A stretch of DNA of 64,000 nt from Geodermatophilaceae bacterium URHB0062 (GTDB lineage: Bacteria; Actinomycetota; Actinomycetes; Mycobacteriales; Geodermatophilaceae), in the NCBI GenBank assembly GCA_000620185.1, contig JHVO01000011.1, positions 62,001 through 126,000 on the forward strand, read 5' to 3'. Numbering within the stretch: position 1 is the stretch's first letter; every line of letters begins with the position of its first letter. Shown one piece after another: positions 53,516 through 62,899 of the stretch. The notes under the pieces were generated by a model that was given only the letters and a program-made list of their open reading frames with translations, made no database searches and was not told where the DNA came from. The position numbers and the translations under genes were made by a program.

Positions 53516-56228
53516 GCCGGGCACCGGACCCACCGAGCAGGACGTCGCTCCGGAGGACCAGGCCCCGACGCCGCCTCCGCACTGGGAGGCCGACATCGTC
53601 GCCGCCGACGGCGGCACGGTGCACCTGCGGCCGATCTGCCCCGAGGACGCCGAGGGCCTCGTCGGCCTGATGGAGCGCAGCAGCGACCAGACGCGCTACT
53701 ACCGCTTCTTCGGGCCCATGAAGCGGCTGTCGGAGAAGGAGCTGCACCGCTTCACCCACGTCGACCACGTCGACCGGGTGGCCTTCGTGGTGCTCCTCGG
53801 CGACGCGGTGGTCGCCGTCGGCCGCTACGACCGGTACCCCGGCACGGACGACGCCGAGGTGGCCTTCCTCGTCGAGGACGAGCACCAGGGAAGAGGGCTC
53901 GGCTCCGTCCTGCTCGAGCACCTCGCCGCCGCCGCTCGGGAGCGCGGCATCAAGCGGTTCGTCGCCGAGGTGCTCGCGCAGAACAGCCGCATGGTCCGCG
54001 TCTTCCAGGACGCCGGCTACCACGCCACCCGTGAGTACGAGGACGGCGTCGTCCACCTCACCTTCCCGATCGAGCAGACCGAGGACGCGCTGGCCGTCGC
54101 CTACGAGCGCGAGCAGCGCAGCGAGTCCCGGTCGATCGCGCGGCTGCTCACGCCGTCCTCGGTGGCGGTGGTGGGCGCCAGCACCACCGAGGGCAAGATC
54201 GGCAATGCCGTTCTTCGCCACCTGCTCGACTACGGCTTCGCGGGGCCGGTCTACCCGGTGAACCCGGCTGCCCGGCACGTGCGCGGTGTGCCGGCCTACG
54301 ACGACATCGAGTCCATCCCGGACGACGTCGACCTCGCCGTCCTCGCGGTGCCCGCTGACGAGGTGGCCGGTGTGGTCGAGGCCTGCCGCCGCAAGCGGGT
54401 GCGCGGACTGGTCGTGATCTCCGGCGGGTTCGGGGAGACCGGCCCGGAGGGCCGCGCCGCCGAGCGGCAGCTGGTCGCCGCAGCCCGCGCGTCGGGCATG
54501 CGGGTCGTGGGGCCGAACTGCCTGGGCATCGTGAACACCGATCCGGCGGTGCAGCTCAACGCCAGCCTCGCGCCGATGGTGCCGGGCCGGGGGCGGGTCG
54601 GGTTCTTCGCCCAGTCCGGTGCCCTCGGGGTGGCGCTGCTGGAACGGGCCCGCAGCCGCAACATCGGCCTGTCGACGTTCGTCTCCGCGGGTAACCGCGC
54701 CGACGTCAGCGGCAACGACCTCCTGCAGTACTGGGCCACCGACCCGGGCACCGAGGTCGTGCTGCTGTACCTGGAGAGCTTCGGCAACCCCCGCAAGTTC
54801 GCCCGGCTCGCGCGCAGCGTGGGCCGGACCAAGCCCGTCGTCGCCGTGAAGAGCGGTCGGCACGTCGGGTTCACCCCGGGGCTGGCCGGCACGTCGGTCG
54901 CGGTGCCCGAGGAGTCGGTGGGCGCGCTGTTCGCCTCGGCCGGCGTCATCCGCGTCGAGACCGTCGCGCAGATGCTCGACGTCGGCACGCTGCTGGCGCA
55001 CCAGCCGCTGCCGCGGGGCGACCGGGTGGCGATCGTCGGCAACTCCACCGCCATGGGCGCCCTGGTCGCCGACTCGGTGCTCGAGGAGGGGCTCGCCCTC
55101 GCGCACGAGGCGCCGGTCGACATCGGGGTCGGCGGGTCGCCCGAGGAGTTCCGGGCGGCGCTGCAGTCCGCGGTGGACGACGACGGCGTCGACGCGGTGG
55201 TCGCGGTGTTCCTCCCGCCGCTCATGGCCGGCTCGCAGGAGTTCGGCCCGGCGCTGCGCGAGGTGGCCCGCGGGTCGACCAAGCCGATCGTCGCGACGTT
55301 CCTGTCGACCGAGGGCATCCCGCCCGAGCTCGCGGTCCCCGACGAGACCGGCATGCCGGCCCGGGGGTCGGTGCCGTCGTACTCCACCCCGGAACGGGCG
55401 GTGATCGCGCTCGCGCGGGTCGCCCAGTACGCCCGGTGGCGGCGACGCCCGATCGGCGAGCTGCCGGAGCTGCCCGACGTCGACGAGGCGACCGGTCACG
55501 AGGTGGTGCGCCGGGTGCTCGCCGACTCACCGGCCGGCCGCGAGCTCACCGACGCCGAGCTGATCACCCTGCTGGGCGCCTACGGGGTGCCGCTGCTGCG
55601 CACCCGCACGGTCAGCGACGCGGAGGCGGCGGTGTCCGCGGCCGCGGAGGTGGGCTATCCCGTCGTCCTCAAGTCGACCGCCCCCTGGCTGCGGCACCGT
55701 TCCGACCTCGGTGGCGTCCGGCTCGACCTCGGCGACGCCGACGCGGTGCGGACGGCGTTCGCCGCGATCCCCTCCGGTGATCCGGTGATCGTGCAGGAGA
55801 TGGCCGCACCAGGCGTGGCGACCGTGGTGGAGATCGTGGACGACCCCTCGTTCGGCGCGCTGGTCAGCTTCGGGCTCGGCGGCGTGGCCACCGACCTGCT
55901 GGGCGACCGCGCCTACCGGACCCTGCCGCTGACCGACCTGGACGCCGCGGAGCTCGTGCGGGCGCCCCGTGCGTGGCCGCTGCTCGACGGCTACCGGGGC
56001 TCGGAGCCGGTCGACGTCGCGGCGCTGGAGGATCTCCTGCTCCGTGTCGCGCGGCTGGCCGACGACCTGCCCGAGGTGCTGCACCTGTCGCTGGAGCCGG
56101 TGATCGTCGGGCCGCCCCATCCGTGGCACGGCGGGCGGTCGCTGGTGGTCGCCGGCGGCACCGCGAAGGTCGGCCCGCCGACGGCCCGCGTGGACCCCGG
56201 CCCGCGCAGGATGAGATCGCCCGTCTGA
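53508..56228 (+). CDS. pat: Pat-type protein lysine acetyltransferase: GNAT fused to NDP-forming acyl-CoA synthetase-like domain
   Basis: 906 aa. GNAT domain first (about 40-190; acetyl-CoA loop EDEHQGRGLGSVLLEHLA), then the CoA-binding Rossmann domain (SVAVVGASTTEGKIGNAVLRH), succinyl-CoA-ligase-like flavodoxin domains, and an ATP-grasp part. The GNAT-first order is the one known in streptomycete PatA, reversed from enteric Pat. Such enzymes acetylate and switch off acyl-CoA synthetases. The ACS-like part often lost activity. Start is a GTG overlapping acuC. Confidence 0.9.
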   Translation: MTEPGTGPTEQDVAPEDQAPTPPPHWEADIVAADGGTVHLRPICPEDAEGLVGLMERSSDQTRYYRFFGPMKRLSEKELHRFTHVDHVDRVAFVVLLGDAVVAVGRYDRYPGTDDAEVAFLVEDEHQGRGLGSVLLEHLAAAARERGIKRFVAEVLAQNSRMVRVFQDAGYHATREYEDGVVHLTFPIEQTEDALAVAYEREQRSESRSIARLLTPSSVAVVGASTTEGKIGNAVLRHLLDYGFAGPVYPVNPAARHVRGVPAYDDIESIPDDVDLAVLAVPADEVAGVVEACRRKRVRGLVVISGGFGETGPEGRAAERQLVAAARASGMRVVGPNCLGIVNTDPAVQLNASLAPMVPGRGRVGFFAQSGALGVALLERARSRNIGLSTFVSAGNRADVSGNDLLQYWATDPGTEVVLLYLESFGNPRKFARLARSVGRTKPVVAVKSGRHVGFTPGLAGTSVAVPEESVGALFASAGVIRVETVAQMLDVGTLLAHQPLPRGDRVAIVGNSTAMGALVADSVLEEGLALAHEAPVDIGVGGSPEEFRAALQSAVDDDGVDAVVAVFLPPLMAGSQEFGPALREVARGSTKPIVATFLSTEGIPPELAVPDETGMPARGSVPSYSTPERAVIALARVAQYARWRRRPIGELPELPDVDEATGHEVVRRVLADSPAGRELTDAELITLLGAYGVPLLRTRTVSDAEAAVSAAAEVGYPVVLKSTAPWLRHRSDLGGVRLDLGDADAVRTAFAAIPSGDPVIVQEMAAPGVATVVEIVDDPSFGALVSFGLGGVATDLLGDRAYRTLPLTDLDAAELVRAPRAWPLLDGYRGSEPVDVAALEDLLLRVARLADDLPEVLHLSLEPVIVGPPHPWHGGRSLVVAGGTAKVGPPTARVDPGPRRMRSPV

Positions 56229-56232
56229 AGCG

Positions 56233-56272
56233 ATCGAGCCGGGCACCTCCGTGGGGAGGCACCCGGCTCGAT
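56233..56272. terminator. strong bidirectional hairpin between pat and sigB
   Basis: An 18-bp stem with two mismatches, ATCGAGCCGGGCACCTCC (56233-56250) against 56255-56272, loop GTGG, starting 5 bases after the pat stop and ending 15 bases before the sigB stop. Confidence 0.75.
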
Positions 56273-56286
56273 GGTCGGCTGTGCTG

Positions 56287-57273
56287 TTACGCGAGATAGT
56301 CGCGGAGGGCGTCGGCGCGCTCCGGGGTGCGGAGCTTGGCCATCGTCTCGCGCTCGATCTGGCGGACCCGCTCGCGGGACAGGCCGAACTGCCGGCCGAT
56401 CTGCTCGAGCGTGCGCGGCTGGTGGCCGTCGAGGCCGAACCGCAGGACCACCACGTCGCGCTCCCGGTCCTCCAGCGTGGAGAGGACGTTGCGGACGTCG
56501 CCCTTCATCATCTGGAAGGCGACCGCGTCCTCGGCGACCGCGGCGTCGGCGTCCTCGATGAAGTCACCGAGGCGCGACTCCTCGTCGGCGCCGACGGTCT
56601 GGTCGAGGCTGACCAGGTCGCGCGAGTACTCCAGCAGCTCGGTGATCCGCTCCGGCGTCATGTCGAGCTCGAGGCCGAGCTCCTCGGCGGTGGGCTCCCG
56701 CTCCAGCTCCTGGTGGATCCGGCGCCGGGTGCGCACCACCTTGTTGACCTGCTCGGCCAGGTGCACGGGCAGCCGGATCGTGCGGCCCGAGTCGGCCATG
56801 GCGCGCGTGATCGCCTGGCGGATCCACCACGTCGCGTACGTGGAGAACTTGAAGCCCTTGGTGTAGTCGAACTTCTCGACCGCGCGGATCAGCCCGACGT
56901 TGCCCTCCTGGATGAGGTCCAGGAACGTCATGCCGTGGCCGGTGTAGCGCTTGGCCACCGACACGACGAGGCGCAGGTTGGCCTCGAGCAGGTGGGCCTT
57001 GGCGGCCTTCCCGTCGACCGCCAGCGCCTGGTAGTCGCGCTTGCGCGTGGGCGAGAGCTTCGGCTTCTCGGCCAGCAGCCGGTCGGCGTAGAGGCCGGCT
57101 TCGATGCGCTTGGCGAGCTCGACCTCCTGCTCGGCGGTCAGCAGCGCCGTCTTGCCGATCGTGTTCAGGTAGACCCGCACGAGGTCGGTGGACACCAGGC
57201 CGGTGGTGTCGGCGTCGCGCCGGGGCTGGCGCACCGCGAGGGTGTCGTTGGGGGAAGACTGCAGCAGCGTCAC
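56287..57273 (-). CDS. sigB: principal-like sigma factor, SigB/HrdB group
   Basis: 328 aa. Region 1.2 [21 protein letters not shown], region 2 [18 protein letters not shown] and [16 protein letters not shown] (2.3/2.4), region 3, and region 4.2 [20 protein letters not shown]. Short N-terminus, no region 1.1, as in mycobacterial SigB (group 2). The GTG at 57273 overlaps the stop of a small upstream ORF (GTGA); an in-frame start at 57309 would add 12 residues. Probably a stationary-phase or stress sigma factor. Confidence 0.93.
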   Translation of the reverse strand: MTLLQSSPNDTLAVRQPRRDADTTGLVSTDLVRVYLNTIGKTALLTAEQEVELAKRIEAGLYADRLLAEKPKLSPTRKRDYQALAVDGKAAKAHLLEANLRLVVSVAKRYTGHGMTFLDLIQEGNVGLIRAVEKFDYTKGFKFSTYATWWIRQAITRAMADSGRTIRLPVHLAEQVNKVVRTRRRIHQELEREPTAEELGLELDMTPERITELLEYSRDLVSLDQTVGADEESRLGDFIEDADAAVAEDAVAFQMMKGDVRNVLSTLEDRERDVVVLRFGLDGHQPRTLEQIGRQFGLSRERVRQIERETMAKLRTPERADALRDYLA

Positions 57274-57494
57274 GATGTGTCTTCGTCCTTGCCTTCGGTT
57301 CGGATGCACTCGCGCCGGTCATCGGGGGCGACGGCGGCGCATCCGGGCGTCTGTACCGGGGCTTCCGGCGTTCTCCGGACCGGCCCCTTGCACTTCTGTC
57401 CGATGTGGTACGTCATGCACAACGGATCGCACGGGGCTCCGTGTTCCTTGACCGAGAGGTTCACAGGAAACCGACAGGGAGTGTGTTCGGTCAC
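57270..57494 (-). CDS. small cysteine-rich ORF coupled to sigB, 74 aa
   Basis: Not recognised. Six cysteines (7, 22, 26, 35, 52, 63) and two His in 74 residues, with [19 protein letters not shown] the densest block. It ends on a GTGA that also starts sigB, the same junction used by real gene pairs all over the window. Its own ribosome site (GTGGGCAC before a GTG) is weak and no homologue is known to me. It could be a metal- or thiol-responsive leader peptide, or chance. Confidence 0.4.
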   Translation of the reverse strand: MTEHTPCRFPVNLSVKEHGAPCDPLCMTYHIGQKCKGPVRRTPEAPVQTPGCAAVAPDDRRECIRTEGKDEDTS

Positions 57495-57572
57495 GTGCCC
57501 ACTACCCGGAACGGAACCGTCCCAGACGTGGGACGAGGGGCGACGTCGGGGCGGCGGTGCTGCCGAAGAGGC

Positions 57573-58004
57573 TCATGTCTCCAATACGAGTGTCATCGGC
57601 CCCTCGTTCACCGACGCGACCTGCATCTTCGCGCCGAAGATCCCGGTGGCCACCGTCGCGCCCCGGCGCCGGAGTTCGGCCACCACCTCGTCGAGCAGCG
57701 GCTCGGCGTCCTCTCCCGGGGCGGCGTCCTGCCAGGACGGCCGCCGGCCCTTCCGCGTGTCGGCGTAGAGGGTGAACTGGCTGATCACCAGCACCGGGAG
57801 CCCGAGGTCGGCGGCCGAGCGGGCGCCGTCGTCGGTGGGGAAGATGCGCAGTTCGTGGATCTTGGCGGCGAGCCGGTGGGCGCGGGGGACGTCGTCCTCG
57901 CGGCCCACTCCGACCAGTGACAGCAAGCCCGTGCCGATCGATCCGACGACGGTGCCGTCGACGGTTACAGCCGCTGTACTGACCCTGCTCACCACCGCGC
58001 GCAC
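57573..58004 (-). CDS. dtd: D-aminoacyl-tRNA deacylase
   Basis: 143 aa, full length. MRAVVSRVSTAAVTVDG start, the Dtd motif SQFTLYADTRKGRRPSW, and the Gly-cisPro motif NEGPMTL. Hydrolyses D-aminoacyl-tRNA and glycyl-tRNA(Ala) in the cytoplasm as a translation quality check. Confidence 0.95.
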   Translation of the reverse strand: MRAVVSRVSTAAVTVDGTVVGSIGTGLLSLVGVGREDDVPRAHRLAAKIHELRIFPTDDGARSAADLGLPVLVISQFTLYADTRKGRRPSWQDAAPGEDAEPLLDEVVAELRRRGATVATGIFGAKMQVASVNEGPMTLVLET

Positions 58005-58168
58005 CTGGACATCCTTCCCGAGCGATGACGCCGGGGCGGCGCAGACCCTCGCGCTTTCCGTGGTGGAGGCCGGGCGTACCGTTTGCCTGGCACGGACCCG
58101 TACGTGAACCGATTCGCCGGCGGCTCGCCCTGTCCCGCCGGCCGCGGTCGCCGGGTGAGGGAGCGCAC

Positions 58169-58549
58169 ATGGACGCTGGTCAGGGCGGGCAGCGCGCGGC
58201 GGGCACCATCACGATCGAGCGTGAGGCAACCGATCGCTGGGTGTTGTGCCTGCGGGGGGACGTCGACACCGCGGTCGCGACCCACTTCACCAGTTCGCAG
58301 GGGCGTCAGCGGGTCGTGGTCGACGCGATCGACGCCGCTGACGTGACGTTCATCAGCTCCTCCGGCGTCGCGCTCATGCTGCTCTGCATCGAGGCGTCGA
58401 TCGCCGCCGGCCGGCACCCCGTGCTGCGTGCGGCCTCCCGTCCGGTCGATCGGGCGCTGCAGCTCTCGGGGATCGAGACCGTGTTCCCGCGACCCGAGCC
58501 CGTCGAGCAGCCTCCCGAGCCGGAAGGCGGCTCCGCCGAGCCCGGATGA
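58169..58549 (+). CDS. STAS-domain anti-sigma factor antagonist
   Basis: 126 aa. STAS domain about 15-110 with the phosphorylation loop VTFISSSGVALML holding Ser in the expected place. Such proteins release a sigma factor by binding its anti-sigma kinase. No kinase gene is in the window. The C-terminus is a Pro/Glu-rich tail. Start at the ATG at 58169, with GTGAGGGAG upstream. Confidence 0.85.
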   Translation: MDAGQGGQRAAGTITIEREATDRWVLCLRGDVDTAVATHFTSSQGRQRVVVDAIDAADVTFISSSGVALMLLCIEASIAAGRHPVLRAASRPVDRALQLSGIETVFPRPEPVEQPPEPEGGSAEPG

Positions 58550-58574
58550 GCCCGGCCCGGCGAGGCCGGTCGGG

Positions 58575-58982
58575 TCAGCTCTCGTTCGCCGTCCGGTAGT
58601 CCTCGTCGGGCAACGGTTCGAGCCAGATCGTGGGGTCCTCGCCGCCGGGGAGCGCCTCCAGCATGGCCAGGTGGCTCATGAAGGTGTCCGCGGCCGCGCC
58701 GTGCCAGTGCTCCTCACCGGGCGGGCAGACGACCGTGTCGCCGGCACGCACGCGCACCACCGATCCGTCGCGGGTGCCGACCAGCCCGACCCCCTCGGTG
58801 ACGTGGAGGGTCTGGCCCACGGCGTGGGAATGCCAGTTGGTGTGGGCGCCGGGCGGAAAGCGGACCAGGGCCACGGTCATCCGCGACGGCTCGGTGCCGA
58901 CGTGGATCGGTGTCATGTAGACGTCCCCGGTGAAGTTCGCCGCAGGCGTCTTCACCGTGGGGCGCACGGACTGCAGTTCCAT
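58575..58982 (-). CDS. cupin domain protein, quercetinase/pirin-like
   Basis: 135 aa. TNWHSHAVGQTLHVTEGVGL is cupin motif 1 (H-x-H, later Glu region) and VVCPPGEEHWHGA motif 2. Resembles the small cupins associated with carboxymuconolactone decarboxylase-type proteins. Last gene of a four-gene same-strand run (MFS, CMD, alcohol dehydrogenase, cupin). Confidence 0.87.
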   Translation of the reverse strand: MELQSVRPTVKTPAANFTGDVYMTPIHVGTEPSRMTVALVRFPPGAHTNWHSHAVGQTLHVTEGVGLVGTRDGSVVRVRAGDTVVCPPGEEHWHGAAADTFMSHLAMLEALPGGEDPTIWLEPLPDEDYRTANES

Positions 58983-58999
58983 CGGTCGGTCCTTTCCCT

Positions 59000-60022
59000 T
59001 CAGACGGTGAGCAGGGTCTTGATGGCGCGGCGCTCGTCCATCGCGCGGTAGCCCTCGGCGGCCTGCTCCAGTGGCAGGGTGAGGTCGAAGACCTTGCCCG
59101 GGTCGATCCGGCGGCTGCAGATGAGGTCGATGAGCTCGGGCAGGAAACGGCGGACCGGGGCGGGGCCACCGTGGAGGTGGACGCCCGAGAAGAACAGCTC
59201 CTCGCCGGGCAGCGCGACGTCGTGCGAGACGCCGACGTAGCCGACGTGACCCCCGGCGCGGGTGGCCCGGATCGCCTGCATCATCGACTCCTGGGTGCCG
59301 ACGGCCTCGATCACCGAGTGCGCCCCGAGGCCGCCGGTGAGGTCCTTGATGCGGGCCACGCCCTCGTCGCCCCGCTCGACGACGACGTCGGTGGCGCCGA
59401 ACTCCAGCGCCAGCTTCTGCCGGGACTCGTGCCGGCTGAAGATCACGATCCGCTCCGCGCCGAGCTGCTTCGCGGCCAGCACGCCGAGCAGGCCGACCGC
59501 GCCGTCGCCGACGACGGCGACGGTCCTTCCCGGGCCCGCCTCGGCGGCGACGGCGGCGAACCAGCCGGTGCCCAGCACGTCCGAGGCCGCGAGCAGGCTC
59601 GGGACCAGGTCGGCATCGGGCATTCCCGGGGTCGGGACGAGCGTGCCGTCGGCCAGCGGGACGCGGAGCCGTTCCGCCTGCCCGCCGGTGGCGGCGCCGG
59701 GCTGCCGGTTGACGCAGTGGGTCTGGTAGCCGGCCCGGCAGATCTCGCAGGTGTTGTCGGAGGCGAAGAAGGAGCCGACGACGAACTGGCCGGGCTGCAC
59801 GTTCCGGACCTCGCTGCCGACGTCCTCGACGACGCCGACGTACTCGTGCCCCATCGGGGACGGCCCGTCGATCGCCTCGATGCCGCGGTAGGGCCACAGG
59901 TCTGAGCCGCACACGCACGTGGCGGCCAGGCGGATGACCGCGTCGGTGGGCTGCTCGATCGTCGGGTCGGGACGGTCCTCGACGCGGACGTCGCCGGGGG
60001 CGTACAGAACTGTTCCTCGCAC
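59000..60022 (-). CDS. zinc-dependent alcohol dehydrogenase family protein
   Basis: 340 aa, medium-chain dehydrogenase. Catalytic zinc residues in TCVCGSDLWPY and MGHEYVG; structural-zinc lobe shortened to CEICRAGYQTHC, with three cysteines; cofactor loop VVGDGAVGLLG. NAD(P)-dependent oxidation of an alcohol or reduction of an aldehyde. 17 bases upstream of the cupin gene; likely one operon. Confidence 0.9.
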   Translation of the reverse strand: MRGTVLYAPGDVRVEDRPDPTIEQPTDAVIRLAATCVCGSDLWPYRGIEAIDGPSPMGHEYVGVVEDVGSEVRNVQPGQFVVGSFFASDNTCEICRAGYQTHCVNRQPGAATGGQAERLRVPLADGTLVPTPGMPDADLVPSLLAASDVLGTGWFAAVAAEAGPGRTVAVVGDGAVGLLGVLAAKQLGAERIVIFSRHESRQKLALEFGATDVVVERGDEGVARIKDLTGGLGAHSVIEAVGTQESMMQAIRATRAGGHVGYVGVSHDVALPGEELFFSGVHLHGGPAPVRRFLPELIDLICSRRIDPGKVFDLTLPLEQAAEGYRAMDERRAIKTLLTV

Positions 60023-60052
60023 GGTGATTTGCCTCTCGATCGGTGGGGCGGC

Positions 60053-60379
60053 TCAGTTGCCGCGGAACACCTGCTTGGCCACGGTCATCGCGCTCATGGC
60101 CCTCGGCCAGCCGGCGTAGAACGCCAGGTGGGTGATCGCCTCGATCAGCTCGTCCTCGGTGACGCCGTTGTCCTTCGCGAACCGCAGGTGGAAGGTCAGC
60201 TGCTCGACGTTGCCGCCGGTGAGCAGCGCGGCGACGGTGATCAGGCTGCGGTCGCGCCGCGCCAGCTGGGGGCGTTCCCACGCCTCGCCGAACAGGACGT
60301 CGTCGGTGAAGTGCACCAGCCCCGGCGCGAAGTCGCCGAACATCTGCTCGGCGCCCGAGGGCTCCTTCTTCTCGGCCAT
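60053..60379 (-). CDS. carboxymuconolactone decarboxylase (CMD) family protein
   Basis: 108 aa, complete CMD domain: RSLITVAALLTGGNVEQLTFHLRFAKDNG with the His, and EAITHLAFYAGWPRAMSAM. It lacks the CxxC pair of AhpD peroxidases, so it is the gamma-CMD type. Often adjoins cupins and alcohol dehydrogenases as here. Confidence 0.92.
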   Translation of the reverse strand: MAEKKEPSGAEQMFGDFAPGLVHFTDDVLFGEAWERPQLARRDRSLITVAALLTGGNVEQLTFHLRFAKDNGVTEDELIEAITHLAFYAGWPRAMSAMTVAKQVFRGN

Positions 60380-60402
60380 GTGCGTGTCCTTTCCGGTTGC
60401 GA

Positions 60403-61668
60403 TCACTGCTGCGGCAGGGGGTCGGCGTCGCGGCCCCGGACGGCGACTCCGTAGGCGAGGGCGGCGAGAGCGGCGCCGCCGACGGTCACCAGCCCGAGGG
60501 GGACGGCGCCGCTCCCGAGGCCCACGAGCGGTGCGGCCAGGCCACCGAAGGCGAAGCGGGCCACGCCCAGGAAGGACGACGCCGTCCCGGCGATCCCGGG
60601 GTAGCCGGCCAGCGCAATGGAGGTGGTCGGCGGCGTGGTCACGGCGACGCCGCTGACCAGCGAGATGAGGGAGAGGACGACGGCGAGCAACGGCAGGTGC
60701 AGGGTGGCGGTGGCCAGCAGCCCGCCGGCGCCGGCCGCGGCCATCGCCAGCCCGACCAGCAGCGTGCCCCGCTCCGACCAGCGCTCCGCGGTCCGGCCGG
60801 CCGCGAAGCCGAACACCATGAAGCCGAGGGAGTTCAGGCCGAACGCATAGGAGTAGCCCTGCGGGGAGAGCCCGTAGACGCCCTGCAGCAGGAAGGTCGC
60901 GCCGGCCAGGTAGGCGAACAGTGCGGCGTTGACGAAACCGGTGACGAGCACGGCGCCGACGAACAGCCGGTCGGACAGCAGACGGCGCATGTCGCGGCCG
61001 GTCTGCGCCAGTCCACCACTGGTCCGCAGCTCCGCCGGCAGCGTCTCGGGGAGGACGAACAGGCAGGCGGCGAGGATCAGGACGCCGATCGCGGCGAGGA
61101 ACAGGAAGAGCCCGCGCCAGTCGGTGATCCGGGCCAGCTGGCCGCCGACCACCGGACCGACGATCGCGGCCAGGCCCGCCAGCACGGTCAGGCGCCCGTA
61201 GTAGCGCAGCAGCCGGCCGCCGGAGTACAGGTCGCGCCCGGCAGCCTGCGCGATCACGATGCCCACGCCGCCGGCGAGGCCCTGGACGAACCGGGCGGCC
61301 ACCAGCGCCTCGACGGTCGGGCTCGAGGCGCACAGGACCGACGTGACCACGTAGGCGAGAACGCCGATCAGCAGCGGTCGGCGGCGGCCGAACCGGTCCG
61401 ACAGCGGCCCGGCGACCAGCTGGCCGGCGGCCAGCCCGAACAGGCACGACGTGACGGTGAGCTGGGCGGTCGGCGTCGCCGCCCCGAGGTCCCGGGTGAG
61501 CGACGGCAGGACCGGGAGGTAGAGGTCCATCGAGATGGGACCGAAGACGGTGAGCAGGCTCAGGACGACGGTGACGGCACCGCCGCCGGTCCGGAGGCGC
61601 GTCGCCGCTGCGGGTTCGCCGGTCGTGGCGGGTGCTGCAGGGGGAGCTGTCTCTGCTGTCGTGGTCAC
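60403..61668 (-). CDS. MFS transporter, Bcr/CflA drug-resistance family
   Basis: 421 aa, twelve helices. PISMDLYLPVLPSLTRDLGA and GQLVAGPLSDRFGRRRPLLIG are the Bcr/CflA signature near helix 1-3. Proton-driven export of drugs or metabolites. Heads the run MFS-CMD-alcohol dehydrogenase-cupin; gaps of 23 to 30 bases suggest co-transcription. Confidence 0.92.
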   Translation of the reverse strand: MTTTAETAPPAAPATTGEPAAATRLRTGGGAVTVVLSLLTVFGPISMDLYLPVLPSLTRDLGAATPTAQLTVTSCLFGLAAGQLVAGPLSDRFGRRRPLLIGVLAYVVTSVLCASSPTVEALVAARFVQGLAGGVGIVIAQAAGRDLYSGGRLLRYYGRLTVLAGLAAIVGPVVGGQLARITDWRGLFLFLAAIGVLILAACLFVLPETLPAELRTSGGLAQTGRDMRRLLSDRLFVGAVLVTGFVNAALFAYLAGATFLLQGVYGLSPQGYSYAFGLNSLGFMVFGFAAGRTAERWSERGTLLVGLAMAAAGAGGLLATATLHLPLLAVVLSLISLVSGVAVTTPPTTSIALAGYPGIAGTASSFLGVARFAFGGLAAPLVGLGSGAVPLGLVTVGGAALAALAYGVAVRGRDADPLPQQ

Positions 61669-61815
61669 GCGTCCTTCGTTCCTGGTGGTCGTCGCTGGGA
61701 GCCACCTCCAAGGGAACGCGCGTCCGGGCGCGCGTGGCAGGGCCGGGTTATCCGGGCCCTGGCAGAACCCCCCTCGTTCCGCCGGCCGGTTTCTGTGTCC
61801 GCCGACCGGGCGACG

Positions 61816-62301
61816 TCAGGAGTTGCGCCGCCACAGCTCGACGTTGAGCGCCATCGCGAACGTGACCCACGCCAGGTAGGGGACCAGCAGGAGCGCGGCC
61901 ACCCGGTGCCGGCGCGCGAACGTCGCCACCGTCGCCACGATCGCCACCCAGAGCAGCGCGATCTCGACGAGCGCGAGCCCGGGACGCTTCAGCCCGAAGA
62001 ACAGCAGCGGCCATGCCGCGTTGAGCGCCAGCTGGCCGCCGTACAGGGTGAGCGCGGGCCGCGACTCTCGGGGACCGGCGCGCCACACGAGCCAGGCCGA
62101 GACGGCGTTCCCGGCGTAGAGGGCCGTCCACACCGGACCGAACGCCTCGTCCGGCGGGCGCCACGACGGACGGTCGAGCGACGGGTACCACGTGCGCACC
62201 CCGGCAGCCGTGCCCGCGCCCCCGATGCCTGCGGCCGCGGCCACTGCGGCCAGCGACGTGGCGAGCGCCGCCGCGGAACGGGTGCGCGCGACGTCCGGCA
62301 T
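61816..62301 (-). CDS. tspO: TspO/MBR family tryptophan-rich sensory protein
   Basis: 161 aa, five helices. WYPSLDRPSWRPPDEAFGPVW is the family hallmark; ALNAAWPLLFFGLKRPGLAL and LVPYLAWVTFAMALNVELW are helices 4-5. Binds porphyrins and affects stress responses in bacteria. The ATG at 62301 has GGGAG ahead of it. Confidence 0.9.
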   Translation of the reverse strand: MPDVARTRSAAALATSLAAVAAAAGIGGAGTAAGVRTWYPSLDRPSWRPPDEAFGPVWTALYAGNAVSAWLVWRAGPRESRPALTLYGGQLALNAAWPLLFFGLKRPGLALVEIALLWVAIVATVATFARRHRVAALLLVPYLAWVTFAMALNVELWRRNS

Positions 62302-62429
62302 GCGCGCATGCTCCCGCTTCCGCCGGCTCGCCACCAGGAGCCCGAGCCCCCCGGCCCTACGTTCCGCTGCCGGCCGGGATGCCGCGGACCGCTACTGTCC
62401 GCAGCCAGGGTGATCCTTGGGAGGTCGCG

Positions 62430-62894
62430 GTGTCGCAGGTCGTCGATTTCGAGAGCGTGTCCACGGTCGGGTTGGAGTCGTCACCGGTCGCCGACGCTCT
62501 CGCCGGACTGCGGGCGAACGAGGCCCGCTACTACAAGAACAAGTTCGGCCACGTCTTCACAGTCGTCCCCGCGTCCGACGCTGCGGAGGTGGTCGAGTGG
62601 GTGCACCGCATCCTGAAGGAGGAGCGCGACCTCGTCATCTCCTCCCGCCCGCTCGAGGCCACGACCTTCGAGGTCGACGGAACCCGGATGGCCTACGTCT
62701 TCTACGAGTCCGGTCTGTCGATCAACGTGATGTACGGACTCACGGAGGGGATGAAGCGGGCGGTCGGGTTCAAGCTGTCCGACGGCATGGAGGTGCCGGA
62801 GGAACTGGCGTCCCGCTTCAAGTTCGCGCGCCAGAAGTCGAAGCTGGCCGGCACCATCCGCGGAACCTTCTTCGTGATCAAGGGCGAGTACTGA
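62430..62894 (+). CDS. conserved-looking hypothetical protein, 154 aa
   Basis: Not recognised. Soluble, mixed alpha/beta, with Lys-rich RYYKNKFGHVFTVVPASDA near residue 35 and a basic C-terminus KFARQKSKLAGTIRGTFFVI. The GTG at 62430 is preceded by TGGGAGG at ideal spacing; an ATG at 62379 would add 17 residues. Codon use is like the neighbours, so it is a real gene without an assigned function. Confidence 0.7.
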   Translation: MSQVVDFESVSTVGLESSPVADALAGLRANEARYYKNKFGHVFTVVPASDAAEVVEWVHRILKEERDLVISSRPLEATTFEVDGTRMAYVFYESGLSINVMYGLTEGMKRAVGFKLSDGMEVPEELASRFKFARQKSKLAGTIRGTFFVIKGEY

Positions 62895-62899
62895 CGAAC

